Assembly (NCBI RefSeq): GCF_032399705.1
Contig: NZ_CP135922.1
Span: forward strand, 4,030,001-4,094,000
Length of the DNA stretch: 64,000 nt
From: Paenibacillus sp. BIC5C1
Lineage (GTDB): Bacteria > Bacillota > Bacilli > Paenibacillales > Paenibacillaceae
Reading direction: 5' to 3'
Below, in pieces: positions 19,744 to 28,039 of the stretch. The translations under genes were made by a program, and so were the position numbers. Position 1 is the first letter of the stretch; each line of letters begins with the position of its first letter. A model generated the notes under the pieces. The model did not search any database. It was not told where the DNA came from and worked only from the letters and a program-made list of their open reading frames with translations.

Positions 19744-20242
19744 TCATCTGTTATTGTTAAGCTCTTCAAAGAACTTAATATTAGTCTCGAAATCAGGCAC
19801 GGTTTGAAATTCTTCAGCTTGTTTAACTAATCTTACAACCTTATCATTATAAGGTGTTGAGAAGTGTTTCAATTCGTTCCTGATTGTTTCATCGGCAACA
19901 CGGACGCACTTACCATACTAATATCAAGATCAAGCACGACGCCATACTCCACGTTTAATGCTGCAGATAGGCCGCTAAATGCATTGTTAATAAGCAATTT
20001 GGACCACTTCGTGCCCATCAGGTTATCGGAAATATGTGTTCCACCCACAAGGTCTAGTATAGATTTGATCTGTTGAATTCTTTCGGTTGTTTCACCATTT
20101 AATACGACAACAGGTCTTGTAGAACGGACTCGTTATATGGCTGTTTAGTTAAAAGCAAGACTAGATCATAAGTTCCTGACAAGTCGTCAGGACTAATGGC
20201 CTTCACCTTTGCCTGAAAATCCGCAGTGCCACTGGTTTTCAT
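19744..20242 (-). pseudogene. remnant of a ketopantoate reductase-like (PanE/ApbA) gene
   Basis: Three consecutive minus-strand frames together read as the middle and C-terminal parts of an ApbA/PanE-type reductase: DLVLLLTKQPYNESVLQDLL, then a stop; in another frame GGTHISDNLMGTKWSKLLIN followed by NAFSGLSAALNVEYG; in a third RVADETIRNELKHF to a final TGA at 19744. The NADP-binding N-terminus (GxGxxG) is absent and part of the middle is missing, so at least two frameshifts plus deletions have occurred. Its first ATG overlaps the stop of the upstream kinase gene (ATGA), but it cannot make an active enzyme. Confidence 0.75.
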
Positions 20243-20754
20243 CTAAAGTGCTGTAAAATATCATTTACTGATTGCTCAGGTGACTGCTCCGAACTGTCCA
20301 GCCAAAATCCGATTTGAGGCGTTTCCTTCAAAAAGTCTGAATACAAATTCTCTACCGTAAAGCCAGTGTACCCGACCTTTCCTCTTGATTTTTCACGCTC
20401 TTTTACTACCTCTACCTTAGGACACAGCACAACTAACTGAACCGGATAACCCTTTAACTGGTCCATCATATAAACTAATTCCGCACCATAGTAATTATCC
20501 TGCAAAACTACAGAAAAGCCATTTTCATAGTACGTTTTTGCAGCATTTGCGGCTAACTGATAACGTAAATATAATTGACGGACTGCTTCTTCCGACGGTT
20601 CAGCAGACATGTCTTCGTGTCCGGATACAATCATGCGACGGAATATATCACCACGCAGATGCACGGCTTTTCCCAGCTTGGAAGCCAGCAGCTCCGACAC
20701 TGTTGACTTACCAGAAGCCATTAAGCCTGTAATTAAGCAGATCACTTTTTCCAT
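20239..20754 (-). CDS. small P-loop kinase / AAA_33 protein
   Basis: A 171-residue nucleotide-binding protein with Walker A GLMASGKST (residues 10-18) at the N-terminus and a LID-like basic segment EREKSRGK near residue 120. It resembles chloramphenicol-phosphotransferase-like and gluconate-kinase-like P-loop kinases (AAA_33), which phosphorylate small hydroxylated molecules. The substrate is unknown. AAAGGAGGT 8 bases upstream fixes the start. Transcribed in the same direction as the WYL regulator upstream, 49 bases away, and reads into the broken reductase gene. Confidence 0.75.
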   Translation of the reverse strand: MEKVICLITGLMASGKSTVSELLASKLGKAVHLRGDIFRRMIVSGHEDMSAEPSEEAVRQLYLRYQLAANAAKTYYENGFSVVLQDNYYGAELVYMMDQLKGYPVQLVVLCPKVEVVKEREKSRGKVGYTGFTVENLYSDFLKETPQIGFWLDSSEQSPEQSVNDILQHFR

Positions 20755-20803
20755 AACTAGTACCTCCTTTTATCATTAAAAGAGAAACATTCCACATGGG
20801 TTC

Positions 20804-21715
20804 TTAGACATATTTATTTATCATGGCATTTAGAAACTCCCGGAATTCTTCAACATATGCTTTAGGTTCTAAGATTTCCAAATCCGTTCCAAAACTAGCT
20901 AAAAACCGAAATCCAAAGTGGTTTTGTGGCATATCTATTTCGGCTATAAAGAGTTCAGAATTGTAAGCTTCAATCCTTTTTTGACCGTATCTTTCAATAA
21001 ATTGATCTTTTATTCGACGTGAGATCAATACTTTAATTTTAATTAGTTTAGGTTGATAATATTGCTCTGTTTTCTGTTCAGTCACATAATCTCTAGCAAC
21101 AAATGTTTCGATATCGATCTTCAGATTATCCGTTCTGGACAATTTAAAAGTTCGATATTCCATTCGATCTAAACAAAACCCCTTCAAATACCAACTCATT
21201 TCACTAAATTGAAGCTGGTATGGCTCGACCCGTCTCTGCGACTTGACTCCACTTTGATCTATATAATCAAATGTAAGCAACCTGCCTTGCTCTATTGCTT
21301 CCTGACAAGTCTTAAAAATTTGTACAATTTCAGGACGACCATCCCAATTGTAAAAAGACAGTTGAATTGTACCTCCCGAAGTCGTTGAACCTATCATCGA
21401 TTCAATCTTTTTAAGCGTTGATTCTACTTCGTCACTAAAAAGAATTTTTCCCAATCCGCCCAGTGCAGTCAATATATTTTCTAAATCTTTGCTCCTTAAA
21501 AGCCGTTTGTCTATTTTGTATTCATCCATAATTCCGTATCCACCGTTCACTCCATTTATAGCATAAATGGGAATGTTGGATAATCCAAGTGTTTCCATAT
21601 CACGTAGAATCGTTCTTTTGGATACATTGAATAATTTAGCAAATTCGGTGGCTGATACCACATTCTTTTGCAGCAAGATCATGATGATGGATATTAATCT
21701 TTCAATTTTGTTCAT
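20804..21715 (-). CDS. WYL-domain transcriptional regulator (YobV-like)
   Basis: A 303-residue regulator: N-terminal winged helix-turn-helix (SATEFAKLFNVSKRTILRDM) with the GVNGGYGI wing, then a WYL domain whose core is visible as RRVEPYQLQFSEMSWYLKGF, and a C-terminal dimerisation part. It faces the VOC/YdeI operon across a 109-base gap that contains a perfect inverted repeat (21753-21787), the likely operator for both directions. Similar YobV-type repressors in Bacillales control adjacent small-enzyme genes. Confidence 0.87.
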   Translation of the reverse strand: MNKIERLISIIMILLQKNVVSATEFAKLFNVSKRTILRDMETLGLSNIPIYAINGVNGGYGIMDEYKIDKRLLRSKDLENILTALGGLGKILFSDEVESTLKKIESMIGSTTSGGTIQLSFYNWDGRPEIVQIFKTCQEAIEQGRLLTFDYIDQSGVKSQRRVEPYQLQFSEMSWYLKGFCLDRMEYRTFKLSRTDNLKIDIETFVARDYVTEQKTEQYYQPKLIKIKVLISRRIKDQFIERYGQKRIEAYNSELFIAEIDMPQNHFGFRFLASFGTDLEILEPKAYVEEFREFLNAMINKYV

Positions 21716-21752
21716 GATAGTCCTCTTTAGGTAAATAAATTTTGATCATAGT

Positions 21753-21787
21753 TATAATAGGTGACAATTTAGCTGTCACCTATTATA
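21753..21787. promoter_or_regulatory. 14-base inverted-repeat operator
   Basis: TATAATAGGTGACA (21753-21766) and TGTCACCTATTATA (21774-21787) are perfect inverted copies around a 7-base spacer, centred in the gap between the divergent WYL regulator and the VOC gene. The arms include TATAAT-like sequence, so binding would cover a promoter. The repeat is seen; regulator binding is inferred. Confidence 0.7.
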
Positions 21788-21824
21788 GCTTACACTTCAT
21801 GTATTACAAGAAGGAGGTTTTATC

Positions 21825-22289
21825 ATGTCAGTTATTGCATATTTAAATTTTGATGGGAACACAGAGCAGGTCATCGCGTTTTATTCAGAAGCATTGAACG
21901 CAAGTGAGGTAAAAAAAGTAAAATTCAAGGATTTTTCACAAGATCCAAACTATCCTTTGCCAGAAAATGAGTTGAATATGATTATGGAATCATCGTTAGA
22001 ATTCGCAGGTGGAAAAATAATGATGTCGGATCTTCTTCCTTCGATGAAAAATGTAACGGGTGAGCTGGTTAAAGGCAACAATGTAATCATTAGTATCATT
22101 ATTGATGATAAACAGGCAATGGAAAATTACTTTTCTAATTTGTCTGTAGGTGGATATGTGATTATGCCTTTATCAGAAATGCCTTGGTCTTCCTGCTTCG
22201 GAATGTTGGTTGATAGATTTGGTATCGTTTGGAAGTTTAATAGCGACGCTGATACATTCCTGGATAGTGTAATTTCTAATGCTACTTAA
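21825..22289 (+). CDS. VOC-superfamily protein (PhnB/YjdN-like)
   Basis: A 154-residue glyoxalase/bleomycin-resistance-fold protein of the PhnB (YjdN) group: N-terminal YLNFDGNTEQVIAFYSEAL, central GGKIMMSD, and C-terminal WSSCFGMLVDRFGIVWKF are the hallmarks. Members are small metal- or ligand-binding proteins with few known reactions. AAGGAGG lies 8 bases before the ATG. It overlaps the following gene by 11 bases, so the two are co-translated, under the divergent WYL regulator. Confidence 0.87.
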   Translation: MSVIAYLNFDGNTEQVIAFYSEALNASEVKKVKFKDFSQDPNYPLPENELNMIMESSLEFAGGKIMMSDLLPSMKNVTGELVKGNNVIISIIIDDKQAMENYFSNLSVGGYVIMPLSEMPWSSCFGMLVDRFGIVWKFNSDADTFLDSVISNAT

Positions 22290-22860
22290 TGAACTGCTTC
22301 CAGCAAAGTCAAAAAGCGAAATGAGATCTTGGTTTCAAGAACATTGCCTGACTGAACATTTTTGCTGGATCGTTGTGAGTATGAAATCAACACCAGGTAC
22401 GCTGCTGTATCTGGATGCTGTTGAAGAAGCCTTGTGTTTTGGATGGATTGATGGACAAAAAAAGAAAATTTCCGAGACTCAATTAGCCCAAAGGCTATCT
22501 CCTCGAAGCAAAAAAAGTTCGTGGACTGAACTGAATAAAGAACGGGCCCGTCGCCTTGAATCGTTGGGCTTGATGACAGATGAAGGTCGAAAGGCTCTAC
22601 CTGATCTCAGTTACGAATCATTTAAAATTGACCCTATTATTGAGCAGAGGTTAAAAGAGGACACGGATATGTATCAGAATTTCTCCGCATTCCCAGATCT
22701 TTATAAAAGAATTCGAATCGACACAATCCAAAGCTATAAATCTCAACCTGAGTTATTTAACAAAAGATTAGATAAATTTATAACTAACACCAAACAAAAT
22801 AAAATGTATGGCAATTGGAATGACAATGGACGCCTTTACACCCCAAACACCTCACCTTGA
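22279..22860 (+). CDS. YdeI/OmpD-associated family protein
   Basis: A 193-residue cytosolic protein of the YdeI/OmdA family, recognised from the blocks YLDAVEEALCFGWIDGQKKK and RLSPRSKKSSWTELNKERA and the C-terminal helical region. The family is linked to stress and peptide resistance in some bacteria but the biochemical role is unknown. It begins inside the upstream VOC gene (11-base overlap) and its stop lies in the left arm of a terminator. Confidence 0.85.
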   Translation: MLLNELLPAKSKSEMRSWFQEHCLTEHFCWIVVSMKSTPGTLLYLDAVEEALCFGWIDGQKKKISETQLAQRLSPRSKKSSWTELNKERARRLESLGLMTDEGRKALPDLSYESFKIDPIIEQRLKEDTDMYQNFSAFPDLYKRIRIDTIQSYKSQPELFNKRLDKFITNTKQNKMYGNWNDNGRLYTPNTSP

Positions 22861-22880
22861 ATATTCAGGTGAGGTGTTTG
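22844..22880 (+). terminator. terminator overlapping the YdeI gene stop
   Basis: Perfect 14-base arms CAAACACCTCACCT (22844-22857) and AGGTGAGGTGTTTG (22867-22880) around a 9-base loop; the stop codon at 22858-22860 is in the loop. The T-tract is short. Confidence 0.7.
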
Positions 22881-23010
22881 ATAATAGCAAGCGACATGAT
22901 CGAAATTGGAATTTCCAACTTATCAATCAATGATCATTTGAAATTTTATCAGTCATAAAGATTTGATTGGTGGAGTTGCTTTATTGGATTTGTTGAGTCA
23001 AACTCCTTGA

Positions 23011-23979
23011 TTACTCACCCAGGTTGTTCCAGAATGCTTGGAAGGAACCTTTCTCGATTTCGAAGAATACTGGTACATTGCCGTAACGAACCAGACCTTC
23101 CCCAAACAGGACTAATTGGACATTCGTCTTATCTTCGAGCGTCAGGTAGATGATCTTGCGATCTTCCTGCCCGTAAAGGCGCTCCTCCAGTTCAGGGCTT
23201 GTTGCTATAGGTTTGGCAGCATATAGCGCTGAGATAAAGTTGTTCAGTGATTTGTCCGCTGCGAGCAGCTGCATCTGCTGCAAGCCGTTGTTCCAGCTGG
23301 CGAAGGTCTCCCACTGCGCCGAAGCGACGTTGCCTTCGAGATGAAGCTTGCCGATCAGGTCTTCGCCACTGCCGATAGTGATGCCGTTGCTCTGGTCAAA
23401 CAGTTGGGCGTACCCCTTACCATCGATCTCGGTGTAGGACATGATGCGGAAATTCGTGTCATAGCCGTTGACCGCATAGATGTCTGCTTCTCCAATGTTG
23501 GAGGCAAGCTCCGTGTACTCATTTTTGTCGCTCAGCTCATGAATGCCCCCTGTCGTAGTTCCGAGCTTCTCGCCTCGCAGGGCAAGCGCATCCGCACCGT
23601 CAAGTGATGTTGCGGATTGTGTATAGACATTGCCCTGATAGACCACCAGTTGAAGCATAGCGGCCTTCACGCCATTCTTGGAATCCGGCAGCTCCATTTT
23701 TGGAATCACCACCGGGTCGAATGACGCGCTCGGTGTGACCTGTGCCACCTGCGTCGCTGGCGCGGCTGGACCGATAAATTGCTGCCATATGCTTGGCGCC
23801 GCGAGTCCAACACTGGCAGCTATGACGACGCTCGCTGCAATGTATAGAGGTTTTCGCTTTCGCTTTTGTTCATGACGTTGTGTGTTTAAGGTTTGCTCTA
23901 TCCGTTTTTTCATTTGGTCACTTGTTTTCATATGGTCCACCGCTTTCTTATAATTTCGTTTGAATTGTTCCTCATTCAT
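23011..23979 (-). CDS. membrane anti-sigma factor (predicted)
   Basis: A 322-residue protein encoded directly after an ECF sigma gene with a 4-base ATGA overlap. Residues 1-43 are basic and cytoplasmic, one membrane segment lies at 44-62, and about 250 residues are outside. The start of the gene and the layout fit an anti-sigma factor that holds its sigma at the membrane. I see no zinc-binding HxxxCxxC motif in the short N-terminus, so it is not a standard ZAS-type factor. The external domain is not one I recognise; it would carry the sensory role. Confidence 0.72.
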   Translation of the reverse strand: MNEEQFKRNYKKAVDHMKTSDQMKKRIEQTLNTQRHEQKRKRKPLYIAASVVIAASVGLAAPSIWQQFIGPAAPATQVAQVTPSASFDPVVIPKMELPDSKNGVKAAMLQLVVYQGNVYTQSATSLDGADALALRGEKLGTTTGGIHELSDKNEYTELASNIGEADIYAVNGYDTNFRIMSYTEIDGKGYAQLFDQSNGITIGSGEDLIGKLHLEGNVASAQWETFASWNNGLQQMQLLAADKSLNNFISALYAAKPIATSPELEERLYGQEDRKIIYLTLEDKTNVQLVLFGEGLVRYGNVPVFFEIEKGSFQAFWNNLGE

Positions 23980-24437
23980 AGGGGTTCTTCTCCTTCCAGC
24001 TCCAGTTTTAACAGCTGTCTTCCCCGCTTCAACCGCATCTTCACTGCAGACTCGCTGATCTGCAGAATCTCGCCGATTTCCCGGATCGGATAATCTTCGT
24101 AGTAATACAAATGAACCACCGTTCTATACTTGACGGGCAGTGACAGCACGAGTTCAATCAGTGCCTGATCTTCGGGGTTGTCTGTCGTAAGGGGATCTGC
24201 TCCCTCCAGCTTGACCTCCCGTTTGCGCCAGCCTCTGCCTAATAAGGATTTACAATGATTGGTGATAACCCGGATCAACCATGCTTTCTGATGTTCTGCA
24301 TCGTTAAACGTAGGGGCTTTTTTCATTAACTTGATGAAGGTATCCTGAGTGGCTTCCTCCGCGTCCTCTCGCCTGCCGAGGTGCACCATGGCAATACGGA
24401 ACAGCGTATCCGCGTAAGTCTCATAGACTTTCATCAT
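23976..24437 (-). CDS. ECF RNA polymerase sigma factor
   Basis: A 153-residue extracytoplasmic-function sigma factor. Region 2 (YADTLFRIAMVHLGRREDAE to TFIKLM) recognises the -10 element and region 4 (LPVKYRTVVHLYYYEDYPIR, then ISESAVKMRLKRGRQLL) holds the -35 helix-turn-helix. The ATG at 24437 is chosen: GGGGAG lies 5 bases upstream and region 2 begins immediately, as usual in this family; an in-frame ATG at 24470 has no well-placed ribosome site. It is co-transcribed with the anti-sigma gene. Its regulon cannot be read from the window. The 364 bases upstream hold two terminators and no clear ECF promoter. Confidence 0.88.
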   Translation of the reverse strand: MMKVYETYADTLFRIAMVHLGRREDAEEATQDTFIKLMKKAPTFNDAEHQKAWLIRVITNHCKSLLGRGWRKREVKLEGADPLTTDNPEDQALIELVLSLPVKYRTVVHLYYYEDYPIREIGEILQISESAVKMRLKRGRQLLKLELEGEEPL

Positions 24438-24622
24438 ATGATCTCCCCGTTGGGGTATTGATCGCTGCATGGTTGTTCTGCCCTCCTTTATATCTCTAAC
24501 ACTCTCAAGGACGGCATTTGGTCACATTTTGTTGTAAATTTAATATTTAGATATTTTTCTAACGGATGACCGACCAACCTCTTGCTCGCAAGGACGGATA
24601 TGGATTTGTAAGATAAAACAAT

Positions 24623-24647
24623 AAAAAGCCGCTAAAATAGCGACTTT
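24623..24647 (-). terminator. minus-strand terminator hairpin
   Basis: Minus strand AAAGTCGCT (24639-24647), 5-base loop, AGCGGCTTT and more T. Nearly identical to the stem at 17449-17473. It is a second terminator behind the dehydrogenase gene, or the relic of a lost gene. Confidence 0.65.
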
Positions 24648-24729
24648 GACGATTAAAAACCAATTGGGATTCATCATAGAGCGGAGCTTCTTTTGGCAAT
24701 AATTAAACTTATTGGGGATTTAAACAGAC

Positions 24730-24752
24730 AAAAAGCCGTCATTATGACGGCT
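24730..24752 (-). terminator. rho-independent terminator after the dehydrogenase gene
   Basis: AGCCGTCA (24734-24741) and TGACGGCT (24745-24752) pair around a 3-base loop; on the minus strand a run of T follows. Confidence 0.8.
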
Positions 24753-24801
24753 CACATGTTTTAACGCATCTATGATAGTTACAGCAATAACAGAAAGCGT
24801 G

Positions 24802-25860
24802 TTAAATACTTCTATGGATCACAGATTTGGTCTCTGCTGCCTCAAAAATGGTCTCAATCAGTACAAGTACTCTGTGAACTTCATCATTCTTAATTGCTAT
24901 CTCAGATTTCCCTTCAAGAACAGAGGCAAAATTTTCATAAAAGCTTTGCTCTTCCAAGTCCGGCTTTTCTATTCCAAACTTTAGTGTGGACTGTTCGGAC
25001 GGCGGCGCCATCGTTTTGGTCAATCCCTGCCCCGCTTGAATAGGTTTCGGCTCTATATGTGCAACATCCGGATTTCGAGTGATAATCTCTCCACTCAAAT
25101 CCCAGTCCCTAATCACTGCAGTACCTTCCGTTCCTTTCAGATACCATCTCGGTAACTTCACATAATTGGTCGTTCCCACTTCAATAAGTGCTGTCAGGCC
25201 ATCTTTAAACGTTATATAACTCGTAAAACCATCATCCACTTCGGTTCCCAAAATATAACTCAAATTAGCCGAAACACTTTCAATTTGACTATCTGTAATC
25301 TGTAGCAGTTGGTCCAGCAAATGCACGCCCCAATCCAGCAGCATACCTCCACCGTAATCCTTCAGCTGGCGCCAATCGCCAGGAATGCCGTTGGCTCCTT
25401 GAACCCGGGATTCCAAATGGAATAGCTCCCCAAATGTCTTCTTATCGATGATGTCCTTGGCAGTCCGGAAATCGTCATCCCAGCGACGATTTTGATGGAC
25501 CGTAAACACGCGTTTCTCCTCGTTCGCTACCTTGACGATATCATTAAAATCCTTGCTGGTTATTGTAACCGGTTTTTCGCAAATTACATGTTTACCAGCC
25601 TGCAGAGCTTGAATTGCTATATCTTTGTGAACATCATTAGGGGTAGCAATCAAAACGATATCCACCAGCTCATCTGTTAGAACAGCATCCAGATTTGCGT
25701 ATGTTTTATAGCCGGCTTCCTTACCCAATTCCATCCGATATTCAACAGTATCGTATACCCCAATTACGGAAACCTGTGATACAGGCTCAATTAACTGGCA
25801 ATGATAGCTGCCCATCCCCCCAAAGCCAACAATTGCTATATTATAAATTCGGTTATTCAT
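24802..25860 (-). CDS. Gfo/Idh/MocA-family NAD(P)-dependent oxidoreductase
   Basis: A 352-residue sugar- or polyol-type dehydrogenase. N-terminal Rossmann fold with IVGFGGMGSYH, the family motif EKPVTIT near residue 95 with its catalytic-site Lys, and GGGMLLDWGVHLLDQLL, which holds the Asp/His of the active site. Oxidises or epimerises a ring hydroxyl of a sugar or inositol; the substrate is open. ATG 25860 is 8 bases from AAAGGA, better than the ATG two codons earlier at 25866. An AraC regulator gene lies upstream on the same strand, 163 bases away, and probably controls it. Confidence 0.88.
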   Translation of the reverse strand: MNNRIYNIAIVGFGGMGSYHCQLIEPVSQVSVIGVYDTVEYRMELGKEAGYKTYANLDAVLTDELVDIVLIATPNDVHKDIAIQALQAGKHVICEKPVTITSKDFNDIVKVANEEKRVFTVHQNRRWDDDFRTAKDIIDKKTFGELFHLESRVQGANGIPGDWRQLKDYGGGMLLDWGVHLLDQLLQITDSQIESVSANLSYILGTEVDDGFTSYITFKDGLTALIEVGTTNYVKLPRWYLKGTEGTAVIRDWDLSGEIITRNPDVAHIEPKPIQAGQGLTKTMAPPSEQSTLKFGIEKPDLEEQSFYENFASVLEGKSEIAIKNDEVHRVLVLIETIFEAAETKSVIHRSI

Positions 25861-26023
25861 TTTCATCGTCCTTTCCCTTTTTGAATATGCCTACATGTTA
25901 GATTTCACACAGCAAACTTTATGTAAAAAAGATGAGTGGCTGCGACCTTGATTTATGCAAGATGTATAGCACCTCAACTTGTTTAATACCCTTATCATAC
26001 AAGTCTCACAAAAGACTATCTTC

Positions 26024-26914
26024 CTATTTTCTTGCTGTTTTATTCCCGGATATTGTCATGCGATACTTTAAAGGCGATGTGCCCGTCGCTTCCTTGAAGA
26101 AGTGATGAAATGTCTTAACGCTATTGAATCCGGCCTGTTCTGCTATTTCGGTAATCGAATAATTTTCATTGAGCAAAATCCATTTCGCTTTATTAAGTCG
26201 ATATTCATTTAGAAAAGTTACAAAGGTCATTCCAGTATTTTTCTTAAAAAACTTAGTGAAATAATAAGGGCTGAATCCTATATAGTCGGCTACGTCTTTT
26301 AGTATAATTGATTCCTGGTAATGGCTTTCTACATATTCAAAAATTCGTTCCAGCTTTAATAGCATTTCTTTGGTCGGAGTCAGGATATTTTCCGAGATTT
26401 GGGGTCGATGTTTCTCACTCCCCCTTGGTACTTCTCTCAGAATAAAAGTCAACATTTCGTAAAGTTTGGCCTTGATCATATATGCATAGCCCTCTTTGCG
26501 CTCGTAATCTTCTGTGCTTATGTTTTGAAGAAGAGGAAGAAGCTTGGTTGCCGTTTCACGAGGCCAGTTCCTGCTGGATTGCTCTATTTCAGTAAAAATG
26601 TCACGAAGCGACCGATCATCGTAAATTAGTGTTGATACGTCTTGGAACAGACTCAGATCAAATTGAATAACAATTCGCTCACTATCAGGGGACGACAAAA
26701 AAAAGTGGACGTCACCGCCATTAATGAATTGGACTTCCCCCTGCTTCAGACGGATTACCTGGTCATTCAATCCCAAATCCAGGCTTCCCTGGGTAACATA
26801 AATAATTTCAATTTCTTTATGCCAGTGAGGATAACAGAGCACATCTCCTTGGTGAATAAAGCTTCGAAATGGGAGTCTTTTGTCAAGTTCCGGGATTTCC
26901 AGATATAAACTCAT
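26024..26914 (-). CDS. AraC-family transcriptional regulator
   Basis: A 296-residue AraC regulator with an N-terminal cupin sensing domain (HWHKEIEIIYVTQG around residue 31, GEVQFINGGDVHFF) and a C-terminal double helix-turn-helix (KDVADYIGFSPYYFTKFFKK; ITEIAEQAGFNSVKTFHHFF). Cupin-type members in Firmicutes usually respond to a sugar and act on the next operon, here the Gfo/Idh/MocA dehydrogenase. GGAGG lies 13 bases before the ATG, a rather long spacing. Regions on either side show no operator that I could identify. Confidence 0.88.
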   Translation of the reverse strand: MSLYLEIPELDKRLPFRSFIHQGDVLCYPHWHKEIEIIYVTQGSLDLGLNDQVIRLKQGEVQFINGGDVHFFLSSPDSERIVIQFDLSLFQDVSTLIYDDRSLRDIFTEIEQSSRNWPRETATKLLPLLQNISTEDYERKEGYAYMIKAKLYEMLTFILREVPRGSEKHRPQISENILTPTKEMLLKLERIFEYVESHYQESIILKDVADYIGFSPYYFTKFFKKNTGMTFVTFLNEYRLNKAKWILLNENYSITEIAEQAGFNSVKTFHHFFKEATGTSPLKYRMTISGNKTARK

Positions 26915-27143
26915 GTACGCTAACTGTCCTCCTTATATATGTTGCCTTCAATATATCCTGTAACCGTTCTCATAAAAACCTCTTGTGCAAATTCCTTATT
27001 TTCATTCTCTGTAGTTCCAATAATAATTCAAAAGGATATGTTTATAAACGTTTTTCTAATAACAATTGTTGTGAGTATTCCTGCGTCATCAATTCGATTT
27101 TGAAGGTAACAGTGCGATATAAAATTTAAAAATAAGCCTTATC

Positions 27144-27181
27144 AAAAACCGCAAATCCGATATTCGGATGTGCGGTTTTTT
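27144..27181. terminator. bidirectional terminator
   Basis: AAAACCGCAAATCCGA and TCGGATGTGCGGTTTT pair with one mismatch around a 3-base loop; runs of A and T flank it. It ends the TetR gene on the minus strand. The rest of the 273-base gap 26915-27187 shows nothing recognisable. Confidence 0.75.
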
Positions 27182-27187
27182 GACATT

Positions 27188-27868
27188 TTAATTTTCTTGT
27201 TCCTTTATCACCTGCTCAATTCCCGACAAAATCAGCTTCAAGCCGAACTCAAACGCTCCATCGCTCCCCATCATCTCAAACAGCCCACCCTTGTGCATTC
27301 TCCGGAACAGTCCTGCTTCTGTTTCGCTCATGGAATCCAGAAGCTGTATCATCTCCCCGCCCGGATGCTCTCCCTGGTCCTTAGTCATAACGGAGACCGT
27401 GCGCTGATGCTCATAATTATCCAGAACGAAGAAGAAAACATAGTTCACAAGCGTAAGAACGGCTTGCAATTTCTGCTCTTGCTCAAGTGGCGTCGATTCC
27501 ATGCAGAGAAGCATACGGTTGGTGAAGCGAATCATGTCCGGCTCATGTGGTAGGGTCTGCATCATAAGCTGCGTGGAGCAGGGATAACGGCGGAGTACAC
27601 TCCGTATCGATATTGCAAGGCCCTCCATTTGCACCTTCCAGTCCCCGTCGGATTGGAATTCGTTCAGGATCATTTTCGATATCTGGTTGGCCAGATGCTG
27701 GTAGAGATGCTGCTTGCTCTTAAAGTACCAGTACAGAGAAGGAGCTTGAATACCCAGACGATCGGCCAATCGCCTCATACTGAATTTCTCAATGCCTTCA
27801 TCCCCCAGAAGCTCCCAAGAGGCTTCCAAAATCTTATCCTCCGAAATCTGAGGCTGTTGTTTTTTCAT
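27188..27868 (-). CDS. TetR-family repressor
   Basis: A 226-residue repressor. Residues 8-60 form the TetR helix-turn-helix (MRRLADRLGIQAPSLYWYFK), the pattern of the TetR/Mce3R class that also has a TetR_C ligand-binding domain, seen in the rest of the chain. It is divergent from a MATE efflux gene and the gap contains three copies of a palindrome (27886-27969), so repression of the pump and of itself, relieved by a drug-like ligand, is the likely scheme. Confidence 0.88.
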   Translation of the reverse strand: MKKQQPQISEDKILEASWELLGDEGIEKFSMRRLADRLGIQAPSLYWYFKSKQHLYQHLANQISKMILNEFQSDGDWKVQMEGLAISIRSVLRRYPCSTQLMMQTLPHEPDMIRFTNRMLLCMESTPLEQEQKLQAVLTLVNYVFFFVLDNYEHQRTVSVMTKDQGEHPGGEMIQLLDSMSETEAGLFRRMHKGGLFEMMGSDGAFEFGLKLILSGIEQVIKEQEN

Positions 27869-27885
27869 CCGTATCCGCCCTTTTA

Positions 27886-27969
27886 TCTAACAGTGTAAGA
27901 TTATGCTTTACAGGTTCATAAGTTCATGATAACATCTAACACTGTAAGGCACAAGCTAACACTGTTAGA
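27886..27969. promoter_or_regulatory. three TetR-type operator copies
   Basis: Copies TCTAACAGTGTAAGA (27886-27900), TCTAACACTGTAAGG (27935-27949) and GCTAACACTGTTAGA (27955-27969) share the palindromic consensus TCTAACACTGTTAGA. The last two are 20 bases apart start to start and the first is 49 bases before the second. They fill the gap between the TetR gene and the MATE gene. Binding by this TetR protein is inferred. Confidence 0.75.
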
Positions 27970-28039
27970 TTGAAAATTGGAATATCGTTCGAACTCCAAA
28001 TCATTTCAAAAAATAAATGAAGAAAGTAGTGACTCACAC

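Noticed and set aside
27977..28039. TTG start for the MATE gene
   Set aside because: It directly follows the third operator copy and has no ribosome site; the conserved protein begins after the ATG at 28040.
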